Assembly (NCBI RefSeq): GCF_028009165.1
Contig: NC_079246.1
Coordinates: forward strand, 558,001 to 622,000
Length of the DNA: 64,000 nt
From: Akanthomyces muscarius
Lineage: Eukaryota > Ascomycota > Sordariomycetes > Hypocreales > Cordycipitaceae
Direction: 5' to 3'
Both the position numbers and the translations under genes were made by a program. The notes beneath the pieces were generated by a model that saw only the letters and a list, made by a program, of their open reading frames with translations, was not told the DNA's origin and searched no databases. Shown in pieces: positions 1-12,556 of this stretch (positions within the stretch are counted from its first letter, which is position 1; each line of letters opens with the position of its first letter).

Positions 1-6
1 ACCCGC

Positions 7-1302
7 CTATTGGAAAAACTTCTTATACGCCGCCTTTTCCTTGGTAGCGCGCGCCGCCGCCTTGTTCTTGACAGACTTGAGCTCGCTGGCAATCAGAGCG
101 TCGTTGGGCGCCAGCTTCTGCGCCTCCTCGAGGTCCTTGATGGCCGCCTCCTCGTCCTTGAGGCGTACGTTGGCGACGCCGCGGCGGTAGAGGGCCTTGG
201 CGCGATCCGCCTCCTTGGCGCCGGCGGCCGCGGCGAGCGCCGCCGTGGCGCTGCGCGCGCACTCGGCCCAGCTCTCGAGCTTCATGCTGAGCAGGGCGCT
301 GTTGTTGTTGAGCGAGAAGCGGAGGGCGTCGAGGGCGGGCTTGGTGGCGGCGGGCTCGTCGTCGAGGTCCGGGTCCTCGTTGAGGTACCGCAGGCCCTTT
401 TCGTACTTGTCCAGGCCGAGCTGCAGGTCACCCGCCTTGAAGGCCTTGTTGCCAAAGTCCTTGCAGGCGGCGGCGACCTCGAGGATCTTGGCGGCGGGCA
501 GCGGCTGCTGCTCGGCGGGGAAGTCGTCGGGGAAGTCCTCGTAGGGGTCGCCGGTGACGTCGGGCTTCTTGACGTCGGCGGCGAGGGCCTCGTCACCCGT
601 GAGCTCGCCGCAGTCGGCGATGAGGGCCTCCTTGTCGGGCTTGTCGCCGGACGTGGTGCGCAGGTTCTCAATCTGGCGCACGAGGGACTTGCCGCTCAGG
701 ACCTCGCCAAAGACGACGTGCTTGCTGTCGAGGTGGGGGGTGGGGACGGTCGTGATGAAGAACTGCGAACCGTTTGTGTCTTTTCATGCGTGGTTAGGGA
801 GCATGTCGAAGATTGGAGAGAGGTGTCGTGTGCTTACTGGGACCAGAGTTGGCCATGGACAGAAGGAAAGGACGATCGTGCTTCTTGGGGAAGGCCTCGT
901 CGTCGAACTTGGCGCCGTAGATGGACTCGCCACCGGTGCCATTGCCCTCGGTGAAGTCACCGCCCTGGAGAAGAGAAGCATGTGTGGTTAGCAACGGAGC
1001 CGAGGCCGGTAGTGCATGTGCACGAGTGCGCCGTTTGCGTGAGCGCTGCGCCCGGGCCAGAGGCTTACCTGGATCATGAACTGCTTGATGACGCGGTGGA
1101 AGATGGAGCCCTTGTAGTGAAGCGGCTTGCCTGACTTGCCCTGGCCCTTCTCGCCGGTGCAGAGGGCGCGGAAGTTTTCGGCCGTCTTGGGCACGAGGTC
1201 CGAGTAGAGCTCCATGGCGACGCGGCCGGCAGGCTTGCCGCCAATGGAAATGTCAAAGTAGACGCGGGGCCGGGTGGCCTTGTCAGCAGTCTCGGAAGCC
1301 AT
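7..1302 (-). CDS. Cyclophilin 40-type peptidyl-prolyl cis-trans isomerase with TPR domain
   Basis: Three exons: 1302-1069, 964-838 and 779-7, giving about 377 residues. The N-terminal half is a cyclophilin domain (residues about 12-175) with the family signatures [23 protein letters not shown] and GPNTNGSQFF; the last appears only when the second intron is spliced at 837/780. The C-terminal half is helical with a TPR block ([36 protein letters not shown]), as in Cyp40/Cpr6/Cpr7. Members isomerise Xaa-Pro bonds and bind the C-terminal MEEVD of Hsp90 as co-chaperones in cytosol and nucleus. The start is the first ATG before the conserved VYFDISIGG strand. The stop lies only six bases from the window edge, so the gene is complete. 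Length and domain order fit the family, and nothing looks broken. Confidence 0.95.
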
Positions 1303-1913
1303 TATGAAGCTTTGGGGGAGATTTGGGGATTTGTCGGACGTCTGTGGTGCTCGTGTCGAGGTTCAGTTGAGCTTGCGAAGCTGAGAAGCGCCCAGCCAGA
1401 GCTTATGCGTAGCGCGGGGTCGAGCGGGGTGTGTTGCAACGGGCAAGGAACAGCTGTCTTGGGTGGCCTGCGTCGCTGATTCTGGCAGTTCTCTCAACGA
1501 AGCCAATGCAGAAGACAGTGGAATGTCTAGATACGAATGGGGTATAAAGAAGAGGTAGCGTAAACTCTGAGTTGGTAAAGATCAAGTTGGAAACTGGCGA
1601 AGCGCTGGACTTTGTTGCTGCGTTGGTAGTGGGGGCGTGCGCAAGAACAGGGTGGAATCTCGACGAACTCTTGACCCGCCGGCAGCCTCACTCTATCCAA
1701 AACGCATTCTATTTATTTACTCTGTGACAAGCGCTTAAATGTCAATAAAACTACCCATGTGATGCTTTTCGCTCATTAAAATATATATACAAAAATGCGA
1801 CCAGCGCGCATCAACGGTCAATGCATGGGCCACGCTAGCATATGTACAGCTTCCACCATGGATGATTCTTGCTGTCACGTCACCTTTCGGAACCTGCCGT
1901 CCAAGTGCTTCAG
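1303..1913. other. Intergenic, cyclophilin promoter and transporter 3' end
   Basis: No supported coding region. The part next to 1302 must hold the cyclophilin 5' region. The AT-rich part around 1700-1800 (ATTTATTTACT, AAAATATATATAC) probably holds the 3' end of the transporter transcript. Confidence 0.5.
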
Positions 1914-3419
1914 CTAAGCTTTACACGAGAAAGGCGAAGGGATTTGGCCGTTTGCATAGGCGTCCACGAGCTGGCGAATCGTGACGTACAGACCAGCGAC
2001 GCAGATGAAGGCACCGATCAGAACGGTAACGGCGCACAGCAGAAACTGGCCCCATTGGCGACGCCATTCGCGGAAACCAGCGCCGTCGTGGTACGAATCG
2101 TGAAGCCAAAACATGCCGGCACTATCATCCATTCAAATTAGTAACTGAAACAAAATCCAACGCGACAATGCAGAGCAGCACTTACACGCCATAGGTGAAC
2201 CAAGCGGCAAACAGCGAAGCAGCGAGACCGACTAGGTAGTTGAAGATGGGCACGCCAGTGGCAAGGAGGAAAGCCAGCGCGTTGCACAAAATAATGAGGA
2301 CAACCCAGGTGCCCCATCCAAGAATAGTATGGCTGTGCAGATGGTTGGACTTGCGGAAGATGCGCACAAAGATGACCTTGGCGGCCGTGTGCGCATAAAG
2401 GGCAGCGGCGAGCAGCAGGTTCGGGATGGCGATACCATACGAGACCTTGGCCCAGTACGGCGACAGCGAGGAAAATGACGGCGACAAGACTGCGCTTCCG
2501 AGGTATCCGTATGTAACGGCCGCGAAGATGACGTAGTAGATGGTTGTAAAGGTCTGCAGGCAGTAAGCCGAGCGCATCGCGTACTTGGGCTCTTTCATCT
2601 CCGAGATGAGAACAAAGAACCTAGAAAGAAAAAGCAAAAGGTCAGTATGGTGTAATACCGGAGATGGAACCGAACAAGATTGATTAGTACGTACATGAAG
2701 TGGCCAGCAAAGGAGAATACGGGGTTTGTGATGGACGCAAAGGCAGAGTAGAAGTTGGACGTGACAGCCGCCTCGACGGAGCGACCAACGACAGGCTCCT
2801 TTCCAGCAGCAACCATGGCCACCAGACCAGCGATGAGAATGCTGAGAACGCTCAGGATGGAAACGTATCCGAGGCCGTGGAAAGTGCGCGGCAGGGAGAC
2901 GACCAGCGAGGCAATGGTGAAGATGGCCGTGTAGATGAGGTTGCACAGCTTGCTGTCGCTGAGCGTCGCGAGCGCAATCTGACCCGCGAGCAGCTGGCTG
3001 CCGGTCGCAAAGATGGCAAAGGCAAAGGTGCCAAAGGCCATGATCTCGCGGCCGACGGGCCCAAACATGATGTAGCCGGCGTCGGCCATGGTGTGCACCT
3101 CGGGGTGGCGCAGCTTGAACTGGACCAGCAGCCACGAGGTGTAGGTCGCAAAGACGCCGAGGAAGATGATGATGATGATGCCGGGCACCATGCCGACGAC
3201 GGCAAAGGCCGACGGCAGCGAGAGCATGCCATTGGACACAATCTCGGCAATCATGAGGATGGCGACGAGCTGCCACGACAGCCGCTTGTACTTGATGTCA
3301 TGGTGCTCCTCGGAGCCAAAGACGTCATGCGCGCTCTCGCTACCGCCGCTGCTGCTGTGGTTGTCATCATACAGCGTGGCATTGTGCCCGTTGTGCGGCT
3401 TCTTTTCGGTGACGGTCAT
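1914..3419 (-). CDS. Neutral/aromatic amino acid transporter, Mtr-like (AAAP family)
   Basis: Three exons, 3419-2695, 2620-2186 and 2121-1914, join in frame to give 455 residues. After a hydrophilic N-terminus of about 50 residues rich in Ser, His and Asp, the chain alternates between hydrophobic helices, about eleven in all. An early segment reads SNGMLSLPSAFAVVGMVPG, typical of the Aa_trans (PF01490) fold, and GHFMFFVLISEMKEPK forms across the first splice. In fungi this subfamily includes Neurospora Mtr, which imports neutral aliphatic and aromatic amino acids at the plasma membrane. The N-terminal tail is a likely site of ubiquitin control (inference). The upstream region to 4771 is long and shared with no divergent gene. 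Substrate cannot be read from sequence; general amino acid/proton symport is the safe statement. Confidence 0.88.
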
Positions 3420-4771
3420 GGTTTCTTGTTTTTCTTTGGTGAGCGAGCAGAGAAATTTTTGGGGCCTAACAAATGGCGAGACGTTCTGTCGACCGCTTTT
3501 CGTTATTTGTGGCTTGAGGCTGTTTCTGCTTCTGGAAGGAATAGAAGCAAACGCCAATGTCTCACTGGAGCCGCTTTTTTTCTGTGCTGAAGAAAAAAAA
3601 GGACAGACCAGACGAGACCAAAAAAAAGAAGTGCGGAGGCGAGATTAAAAGAGAGACACAACAAGGTTTTTGCATGAGCCGACCACGCTCGTCGACAGCG
3701 AATGGGCAGGGGAAGGAAAAAGGAACCCGGCCACGCTTGGCACACGCATATTAAACACAATGGAGACTGGAATTTCTGCATGGCCACGTTTTTAGGTCCC
3801 CATGCCGATGTAACCTTTGTCCGACCCGGCTGCCTCGTTCTCCCTCTCGCCATGCTCCCTCGGCCGTCCCAGCCCGCTTCGCCCGCGTTCAAGATTGGCG
3901 ATGGGGTCGCGCGATGGAGAGCTGGAGAGGTCCCCTCGAGCTAGACAGGATACGACGGGGACATTTTCGGGGCTTGTAATGAATCCGCTCCACCACCGCG
4001 CAGGTTCTTTTTATCTAATGGGCAAGCATCGCCGACGCCTGAGTGCAGAGCCTGGACCATGGAGCCCTCCGTTCCCGCCTTCTAGCGTGGTTTTATATTC
4101 GGGGCGACTCGTCTTGATAGGCATGAATGCCTTCCTTGTCCAGAAACTAGTTACATCGATAGTGCTGGGCGTCGCCCACCCGAAAAAAGAGGGACTTTTT
4201 GGCAATTCTTCAGGGGCAAAGGCTGAAAGGGCCATGCGCAAGTTGCCAAGACTCCAATGGTGGGATGAAAAAGAGATTTTTTGTAACATTCGTTTTTGCC
4301 ACGAATAATTAGAGTTGCCACTAGTTACCCGGTTTCAGCGCAAAAACGGCCAACGCGGTTAATAAACGGTAACTATGTTTTAAGCTCTGCGACGGGAAAA
4401 GACAATGTGGTGTGGATTTTTCAGCCACGCCTTGTCATGAACCCGCGGGAGACCGCCTGCCGCCGTCAAACCCTTGGGTGTGGCAGCGTGCTAGTCATGC
4501 CGTAAAACGCCATTGTGGATGGCGGTTTTAAATAGCCCGCTGTAGAATTGGATCTGGGAGTTTCGTGAGAGTTGACTTGTCGAGCGTCGAGACAAGAGGC
4601 CCAGGGATCGCGGTTGCGGCCCGAACAACGCCATCCCGCCGACCATTGCCGCTTTTTTTTTTCTTTTGCTGGATAATCGTACGGGGCCAAGGGCTTGGCC
4701 TCGGGTCACACAAGATGTATTGTTTTAGAGTGAACCATTAATCATGCCAAATTGTTCCCACATGAGTCTAT
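3420..4771. other. Intergenic, transporter promoter region
   Basis: 1.35 kb without a credible gene. It contains a purine-rich tract near 3590-3660, probably leader or core promoter of the Mtr-like gene, and the 3' region of the upstream permease. Short open frames on both strands lack codon bias, splice logic and recognisable motifs. Confidence 0.5.
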
Positions 4772-6853
4772 TTACAGGGTCCTTGATTGCTGACTGCCGC
4801 GGCTCAAATCTGGCGCGTCCCCTGGCTTCTGTACAAACTTGACGGGGCCTTCATATACATGCCGGCTCCATATAAAGTAATATGCCATGGCCCATATCAC
4901 GACCATGGTGAAGATGACGGACGACCAGTTCATCGACTGGGCGTCGAGCGTCGGCAGCGGCACCGCGGGGAAAAAGGCGATGATGAAGACGAGCGAGAGG
5001 TAGCAGATGGCGATGATGTTGACCGGCAGGGCCCAGGCGCCGAGGGAGAACTTGGCCGGCGGGAGGGCCTCGGGGCCGCCCTGGCACCGGCGCCACGCGA
5101 AGCAGCCGATGCAGACAATGTACGAGACCATGAGCGTGCCGGAGCCCAGGGACACGAGGCTGTTGAATGCGACGGTGCTGCCGATATTGATCAGGGATAG
5201 CAGTATCGAAATCACCGTCGACAGAACGACGGCGTTGACAGGGACGCCTAGCGTGGGATGGACCTGCGAGAGCCAGCCCGAGCAGGGGAGGCCCTTGTCG
5301 CGGCCAAATGCAAACATCTGCCGAGAGGCAGAGGCCATGATGGTCACGCAGGAAAACGTGTTCATGAGCAGGACGACCGACGTCAGAAAATTAGTGGCGG
5401 GGTACGACTTGGTCACGTTAAAAATGACTTGAATAAATGGATATCCAGTCTTGGTTTTAAGCACTGGTCGCCGTAGTTGTTAGTCTTGTTCTCTGTGCAT
5501 AACAAAAGCTTGCGAACATTGTGCTTACCTTGTTCGAGATCGCCGATGCAGTAGCAAAAAGTAATGGCTGTAAGCCAGCCCATCAAGCCATTGAGGTTGA
5601 TGGACCACATCATGCTTTGTGGTAGCGTCCGTGCCGCATCCTGCACCTCTTCCGCCATGTGCACTGCTTTCATGTTAGAAAACTAGTTCTGCCAAGCATG
5701 ATGGCAACATCAACGTACCAGATGCATCTGCGCCGAGCAGGGGCAAGACGCTGGTAATGAGACCAATCAAGGTTGACAGTCCCGTGTTATTCCAGCCGCC
5801 GTCGTGGAACTCGGTCCATACGATTCTGCTGGGCGTCCGCGGCGAGAGAACCCACAGCGGCACCAACATGCAGAAGAAGCCAAAGATGTGAACGACGAGA
5901 ATCGCACCTTCGACCAGATTGAGCCGCGACGCCAACAGCGTGTTGAAGAACAACGCAAAGACGATAATGGCAATGACAAACATGGTGCCATGCCAGCGCT
6001 CAAACACGTAGTTGTCGTAGTTGAGCGCCAGCAGGCCCTGGATCTCGGTGCCCGCCTGAAAGGCAATCGAGGTGACGAGCGTCTGCCAGCCAAGCACGCC
6101 CAGCCAGCCTAGTTGAGGGTTGTTCAGCATATCAGTTTCGTCGTGCGGGCGTCGCCACAGGGCTGCTGCCGCCGCTGGGGAAATCTAGATCGGGCGCGAC
6201 ACGTACCGACAACGTAGCTCAGGACGGCCTGGTAGCCGGGCGGCGCAAACTCGGACACCCAGTGGTATTGGCCGCCGGTGGTGGGCGCCACAGACGCCAT
6301 CTCAGCCATGGACGCATACACGGCGTTGAAGCCCGCCCACGCAATGAGCCATGTGTAGATGAGGCCGGCCGAGCCGCCGTTTGTGAGAGCAAGCGACGCG
6401 GTGCTAGAGTGAGGGCGAACAGAAAAAGGCGTGTCAGGTCATGTTTTTTTAATGATGCGCACGCGCATGTCTGGGCTATAATGGAGGGTCACCGACGTAC
6501 CTGAGGAGTGACTCCCATGAGCACATGAGAATGGCGCAAAACCCCAACACGGTAAGGGACTTGAAGTTCCGCTATTTACTCGCAAGAAAAACATTGAAAT
6601 TAGCGAACATGTATTTCATGGGATGTGCCGCACAAAGGCTGGTGAAGCAGCGCGGGCAGGCGGCAGCAAAACTCACCCTCATCTCCTGAATCTTGCCCAT
6701 GCGGGCCATGTCGCGTTTGTCGTTCTCGTTGCCATACTTGACGAGGTCCTGACGCGCCTGCTCGTCCTCGTCGTCAATCATTTCAAACGTCCGCCGCTCT
6801 GCTGCGGATCCCATCTTGATTCCGACAAGGCCGCCGCTTCCATCGGCCGACAT
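4772..6853 (-). CDS. APC-family permease (GABA/choline/amino acid permease, Uga4-like)
   Basis: At least six exons. The splice-joined protein begins at the ATG complementary to 6851-6853 and has a hydrophilic N-terminus (RRTFEMIDDEDEQARQDL). About twelve hydrophobic helices follow: RRNFKSLTVLGFCAILMCSW, ASLALTNGGSAGLIYTWLIA, then MASVAPTTGGQYHWVSEFAPP. Diagnostic segments are PTTGGQYHWV, SVHMAEEVQDAARTLPQSM (formed across an intron near 5660-5720), VLKTKTGYPFIQV (formed across the intron near 5465-5530) and ASASRQMFAFGRDKGLP. These are hallmarks of the fungal amino acid/choline/GABA transporter branch of the APC superfamily, proton symporters at plasma or vacuolar membrane. It is transcribed divergently from the rhodopsin-like gene. 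Substrate is unresolved. Confidence 0.9.
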
Positions 6854-7580
6854 TTACGGAAGAAGAAGACCGACTGAAAGGCAAGATGGAAGAGGTGTGA
6901 AGATGTTTCCTTTTTTTGCCCAGTGGTCCGTCCCCGCTAGCTCTCTCACTGCCGAGACGTAGAGGGGAGAAAAAGGTTGTGCCAGAGAGAGCCACACGCA
7001 GCCTGGAACCTGGCCAATCGACGACGGCACTCGACGGGCATCAACGACTCCTCCTCCCTGCATCGGTGGAGATGGGGGCGAGTCAAGGTTCATGACAGCT
7101 AGTTTCATCAGCTCGAGCAGGGTCTGTCTCCGCAAGTGAGCTAATCAGCCCCTAATTATCTCTAGCTTTTTTTTCCCTTGTGCTGGCCTTTTTCTCACCT
7201 CGACCGAGCTAGTCAACTAACTAGTACCGTTCCGCGTCCAGCCGGTTGACCAGAAAGTTTTAGCAAGGTAGCACACATCGGATGGAACGGTTGCACCAGG
7301 CCTTCTCAAACTAGATTCGTACTAGTTACTACACAAGTCCCCTTCTCCCACGCGCGCACCTGAAGGCCAGCTCTGTGGCTCTAGGCCGCTTGAACATCCC
7401 GCTCCGTTCTCTTTCTCGCAGCAACAACCAAAACTAGGCCACGCTCCTGGCCAGAGCCTTTCTTCATGGCCGCCTCAGTACCGTCCATAAATTTTCTCTG
7501 ACCCTCTCCTTTGCTTTTTTCGAAAGGAAAAAAAATTTCACAAACAAAAATCGCCAAGATCCGCGCGCGGGGCTTTGGTC
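6854..7580. promoter_or_regulatory. Divergent promoter region between permease and rhodopsin-like gene
   Basis: The two starts, 6853 (-) and 7581 (+), face away from each other across 727 bp. Pyrimidine-rich tracts (CTTTTTTTTCCCTTG near 7170; CTCTCCTTTGCTTTTTTCG near 7500) and several CTAGTT/ACTAGT repeats (7207-7225, 7310-7330) are visible. No individual operator can be assigned. Confidence 0.45.
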
Positions 7581-8960
7581 ATGGCTCGCCGACAGGCTGT
7601 CGAGCAGCTACCGGCCTTTGCCACGATTGACCACGATGACCGCCGCGGCGCCCTCTGGATCGCCGCCATCCTCAGCCTCATCTTTGTCGCCATGACGTTT
7701 GGCGCGCGGCTGTACGTGCGCAAGCACATGCTCGGTCGGGACGACTTTGCGAGCATGGCCGCCGTCGCCCTGGCCCTCGCGCAGTACGCCTCGCTCTTTG
7801 CGGGCATGCCCTCGGGGCTGGGCACCTCGAAGCTGTCGGTGACGCAGGGAAACGAGCGCAAGAATGGCTCGGTACGTTTTTGAATGAAACGGGTGCAAAC
7901 ATGTCAAACCGTACACTGTGCAGACTAACACGGCAGAAAAGCTACTTCTCACATCGCAAGCCGTCTTTATATGCGGCATCTACATGGCCAAGTTTGCCGT
8001 GCTGCTGGCCACGGAGCGTCTGCTCGCCGCCAGCATGAAGACGGTGCGGAGGATATGCATACTGATCCGCGCCACGCTGGGCGCCGCCGCACTCGCCTCG
8101 ATCCTCCTCATCACCATCCGCTGCTCCACGAACGGACTACTATCACCGAAAAGCCAACGACAGTGCAGCGGCCTCGGCCAGCGCTGGGTCATCATCTCGA
8201 TCCTCGACGGGGTCACCGAGCTGGCCATCCTCTGCGTCTTCTATGGCCTGGTCTGGTCACTACAAATGCGGCTGGCGCGCAAATGGATGCTGACCATTCT
8301 GCTTGGTCTGAGAATACTGTAAGGAACAAGAAGAAAACCTGCGTCTTCAACCCCGTCGCCTTCTACAAATAAGCTAACAATCGATGCCCGTTCAGTTGCC
8401 CTGTATTTACCGGCATCTACACGTCCGCGATCAAATCATACTCGAGAAGCGCCAACCCAGAGGTGCAAGTCATGTCGCCGCTGGTCTGGCAGCAGGTGGC
8501 GCTGGGCTACTCGCTCATCGCGGCGCTGCTCATTGCGCTGATACCCTTCCTGCGGAGCTTCCACACGGGCATGGTCATGAATGTGCAAAACATGGGCAGC
8601 GGCGGCGGCGAATGGGGCAGCTCGGCGCGCTCCCGCGACAACGGCTACCGCCTCAAGAACCTGTCCAGGAACAACGGCAGCAGGCTGGGGAGCAGCAAGC
8701 CGCGCAGCGTGCCCCTCTCCGAGACGGAGGTGACGCGCTCGACATCGCGCTCGGGGGACGCGCCGTCGGCGTCGTGGCGCAGCAAGAGCCGTTCGGAGGA
8801 CGGCGGCTCGATGGACGAGCAGCAGCAGCAGCAGCAGCAGCAGGGCCCGGACCCCCTTGTCATACAAAAGACGGTCGACTGGTCCGTGCAGTATGAGGAA
8901 GGCGAGGCTGGGGGTCTACAGCACCCTGGCTTGCCCGGGTACTTGCATCAGCAGAACTAA
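7581..8960 (+). CDS. Rhodopsin-like (fungal seven-helix/PTH11-type) integral membrane protein with polyQ tail
   Basis: Exons 7581-7871, 7924-8318 and 8396-8960 keep frame and encode about 416 residues. The order of hydrophobic helices, the RLYVRKHMLGRDDF loop after helix 1-2, the LLCPVFTGIYTSAIKSYS segment and LIPFLRSFHTGM after the last helix are typical of the fungal 'rhodopsin domain' family (PF20684 type). These are seven-helix membrane proteins related in architecture to PTH11-like receptors. The cytoplasmic tail is Ser/Arg-rich and contains eight consecutive Gln codons at 8820-8843. Codons at splice joints restore expected residues, supporting the exon model. Ligand and function are unknown. 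The motif for a retinal Lys is not assignable, so light sensing should not be assumed. Confidence 0.8.
8820..8843 (+). repeat. CAG microsatellite encoding polyglutamine
   Basis: Eight CAG units in frame within the tail of the rhodopsin-like protein. Length is likely to vary among strains. Confidence 0.85.
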
Positions 8961-10827
8961 AAGTGCGGCGTTGGGAAATGATGTCTCACTGCCGCCATCA
9001 GAACGTTGCGCCTCGGGGCGGCCGGTTCTGCCCTTGGGAACGCGTTTTGAAAAAGGGCGAACTTGTTTGTTGGATACGCGATACCAGAGAATTACGAAGC
9101 CCACAGAAGGCGAGGAGGGCTGGTGGTGAATTATACAATGAAATATCATGAGCATAGCGAATACAATATAGACTCTTTTTTTTCCCCAAGCCCTGCCAAC
9201 TTCTGACGCGGGCAAGACATTCAGAAGGTGCCGGTTTATCATTCGAAAGTGCGCATCGATCCAATCACAAATGCGAGCTTCCCATCGGCAATCAGACATT
9301 GTGTCTGAAGCTTTGACAAGGACCCATTTCCGCAGATGCCACGATTGACTCTCAACGGCCTAGTTTTGCCGATGCTGAGGGGAAATGCAACACTACGGCG
9401 CAGGGATCGTAATTCGTCTCAATCAAAAAGCTGCCGAAGCGAAAAGCATTGGCCAGCAGCCGAGCGGAAGAGTTTCCGCTTGTCTCACAGACAGAAAGAG
9501 TAGGATCGGCCATTTTGGCACGAGCCAGTGTCTCGCCATGGAAGAAAAAAAGCAAAGAACCCAGTTGGCGTCGCCCATCTTTGTTTCCTGCTGGGGGACG
9601 CACCAAGTAAGAGTGTCCGCGCTGCAGACGAAGTGTCCAAGGCAGCACCCCTTGCACCCAGTCGCCTCGGCGCCCCGACCATTTTCACTTTTCGAAATGA
9701 AGCCGCACTTTTCATTCTGCTCGAATCATGTCTCCAGATGCGTACTGTTGCCACCAACGGACCAGGGCGAGGAAGAGTTGCGCGCCACCGATTCGCCACT
9801 GGCCAGATCCAATCTGTACGTGGCTCGTCCCGTCGTTCGGTAGTCAACGCACGGGCGGGCTGTTTGTGCGGCCCGAAACTCAATCTCGCACATGCTGATT
9901 ACAAGCAAAAAAATATCAAATCGGGTAATTGACGAATTACAAGTCCTTCAGAGCGAAGGACCTTGGGTGATGGAGCTACTAAGTACTGGGTGACATCTCT
10001 ACCTAGTCGAGCTGCAGCCTCTGCCACACCATGTCCAGCTCAGCTGCGCCATTGGATGATAAGTGACCGACTTCTGCCATCAAGCAAAAATATTATGAAC
10101 CCACTGTTTACAGTGTCGGTGCAGATAAAGCGACAGTGACGCTCAATTTATAGCTACAAGTTCAGTCATGTACATTTCCCCGCCCCATCTGTCAGTGGCA
10201 ACACCTGCTCGTTTCCACGCGGGCGACGTTCGCCTTCCACAGCCAACAACTCACACCGTGAACTCCTCCAAGCCATTACTAAAAATCGCACACCGCGTTC
10301 ACAGTCCTGCACGTTCTTCCACGCTTGCCAAGGTGCGTGTGACTTTGTTGGCGACGCACCCAGCCAATGGCATCCTGCCGCCCAACCATGTGGAGCGCAG
10401 CCTTGCAAGGCCTCTGGCATAGATCAACCGCGGCCTGCGCCAGCATCTGATTGTGCCGACGTTTGTCTGCCAGTGAATCTATCACGGGGAGTCTTCAATT
10501 CCTGGAATTGCTGGAGGAGTCATTGGGGCCCCGGAAAGCCAAGTCTGGCTGCATATGTTAGGTTGTAGAGCAGAAGAACCCTACCTGCCGCAGCCGTTGC
10601 AGCATGTTATATTAAGCTTGCCCAGGCTGTGAGATGACGCCAATTTCTTGAGGAAATACAATTCACTATAAACACATGTCATGTTCTGTTGCTGTTGTTC
10701 AAGCGCAGCTTCTTTCGTATTACGTTGCCATGCAAGCTAATAGTGTAGAGAGCTGTTCGACTAACACCGCGAGACTTTCGCGGTTTCAGAAACAGCAAGG
10801 CTCCATATAATTGCCTATCTCATCACC
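8961..10827. other. Intergenic, no gene seen
   Basis: 1.87 kb between two same-strand genes. Many short overlapping frames occur on both strands, but none has a motif, splice-supported extension or GC3 bias. The last few hundred bases should hold the GH76 gene promoter; ACACATGTCATGT near 10673 and a CTCCATATAATTG box just upstream of the ATG are visible. Confidence 0.5.
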
Positions 10828-12467
10828 ATGTTGTCGATTGATCTCATCCTGACTGTTATGCTCCTGCTTGGGGCAGCGCCAACGTCTGTGGCGCAAAGCG
10901 TATACTATAAAGTCGACACCTCTGGTGAGTAGAACGCACAGCGCATGTCCAAAGACGGCCAATCCTAAGCCTCATTCAAGATGAGATTCGCGAAAGCTCG
11001 AGAACTCTCGCATACGACTTGATGTCCATTTACAAGGGCAATCAATCTGGTCAAGTACCCGGCATGCTCCCCGGCCCTCCGGCATCCGGCACGGGTGATT
11101 ATTACTGGTGGGAAGGAGGCGCCATGATGGGAGCATACATTGACTACTGGCATCTAACCGGCGACCCCAGCTACAACAATGTCGTCACCCAGGGTATGCT
11201 CTTTCAAGCCGGGGACAACAACGACTACCAGCCACGCAACCAAACCATCGGTCTGGGAAACGACGACCAGGGATTCTGGGCCATGTCCGCCATGCTCGCC
11301 GCCGAGACGCGTTTCCCCAACCCGCCGGAGGATGCGCCGCAATGGCTGGCTCTAGCGCAGGCTGTGTGGAATACGCAGGCAGAGCCCAGTCGATGGGATG
11401 ACACTTGCGGCGGCGGACTGCGCTGGCAGCGTCAGTTCTTCAACAACGGCTACAACTACAAGAACGGTACATATCTGACTCTCGACTGAAAAATGCGACT
11501 TGTAGGTGCTGACAGGGGTGCAGCCATCGCGAACGGCGTCTTCTTTAACCTCGGCGCTCGCCTTGCGCGTTACACAGGCAACGACACTTATGCGCAGCGC
11601 GCCGAGCAGACGTGGGACTGGCTCTGGAGCGTCGGCTACATTGACAACCAAGACTGGCACGTCTACGACGGCGGCCACGTCGAGCACAACTGCACTGATA
11701 TCAACCGGCTCAGGATGTCGTATAATCCGGCGGTTTTAGTCCAGGGCGCCGCATTCATGTACAACCACGTACGTCCAAGACTACCGTCGAAAGCATGTTT
11801 CAACAGATGCTGACACTGGCAGACGAACGGAGACGAGAAATGGAAGTATCGCGTAAGCACCATGCTAGACTCGTTCTTCAAGCAGTTCTTCAGAGACAAC
11901 GTCATATTCGAGACCGACTGCGAGACCCGCGACCCGCCATGCACCACCGACATGCTGTCATTCAAGGGCTACTGTCTACGCTGGCTCGCCGTCGTTACGC
12001 AAGTCGCGCCGTTTACGCGCGACGCCATCCTTCCCGTGTTGAAAGCCTCGGCACGCGCCGCCGTGCAGCAGTGCACGGGGGAGCCGACCGGCCGACGCTG
12101 CGGCTTCTACTGGACCGGCGGCCGGTTTGTTGATCCCAAGGTGGACAACACGACGGGGGCCGGCGAGGCCATGGACGCGCTCGCGGCGGTGTCGAGCCTG
12201 CTCATCGACAAGGCGGAGGCGCCTGTGAGAGCCGACAGGGGCACCTCCAAGGGCGACCCGAACGCAGGGCTGCCAGGGGCCACGGCGGGGACGAGACGAT
12301 TGAAGAGGATAACGGGGGCGGATATGTTTGGTGCGAGTATAGTGACGGTGCTGTATGCGATGGGGCCGATGCTTTTGTTTCTTTGGATCTGCGTGGATGA
12401 AACGCGAGATGCTGACAAAAAGAAGGACGTCGAGGTTCAGCAGATCACGAACAGTAAAGTTCCGTAG
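10828..12467 (+). CDS. GH76 mannan endo-1,6-alpha-mannosidase, Dfg5/Dcw1 family
   Basis: Exons 10828-10924, 10981-11466, 11524-11768 and 11823-12467 encode about 490 residues. The first 24 residues form a signal peptide ([19 protein letters not shown]). The catalytic domain shows [17 protein letters not shown] with the Asp pair used by GH76 enzymes, [12 protein letters not shown], a [21 protein letters not shown] segment created by the second splice, and [14 protein letters not shown]. Dfg5/Dcw1 proteins are thought to cut GPI glycans of wall proteins and transfer them to beta-glucan, so they act at the plasma membrane/wall. A C-terminal hydrophobic helix ([20 protein letters not shown]) is followed by a charged tail of about 25 residues. 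That suggests a single transmembrane anchor rather than a classic GPI signal. Confidence 0.93.
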
Positions 12468-12556
12468 TCGCTCCGATCTATACCCAGTATGTATGATGTT
12501 CTTGTGATATCCAGAATGAGGTCTATGTTATTTTTTCCTTTACCGTGGCTTCTTCG

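Noticed and set aside
10..954. Long plus-strand frame of 314 codons opposite the cyclophilin gene
   Set aside because: It is the GC-rich shadow of cyclophilin 40, Val/Leu/Gly/Arg-rich with no family motif; the minus strand carries a complete conserved protein.
7581..8960. Light-sensing opsin assignment
   Set aside because: The protein belongs to the fungal 'rhodopsin-like' PTH11-type family by topology; no retinal-binding Lys context could be shown.
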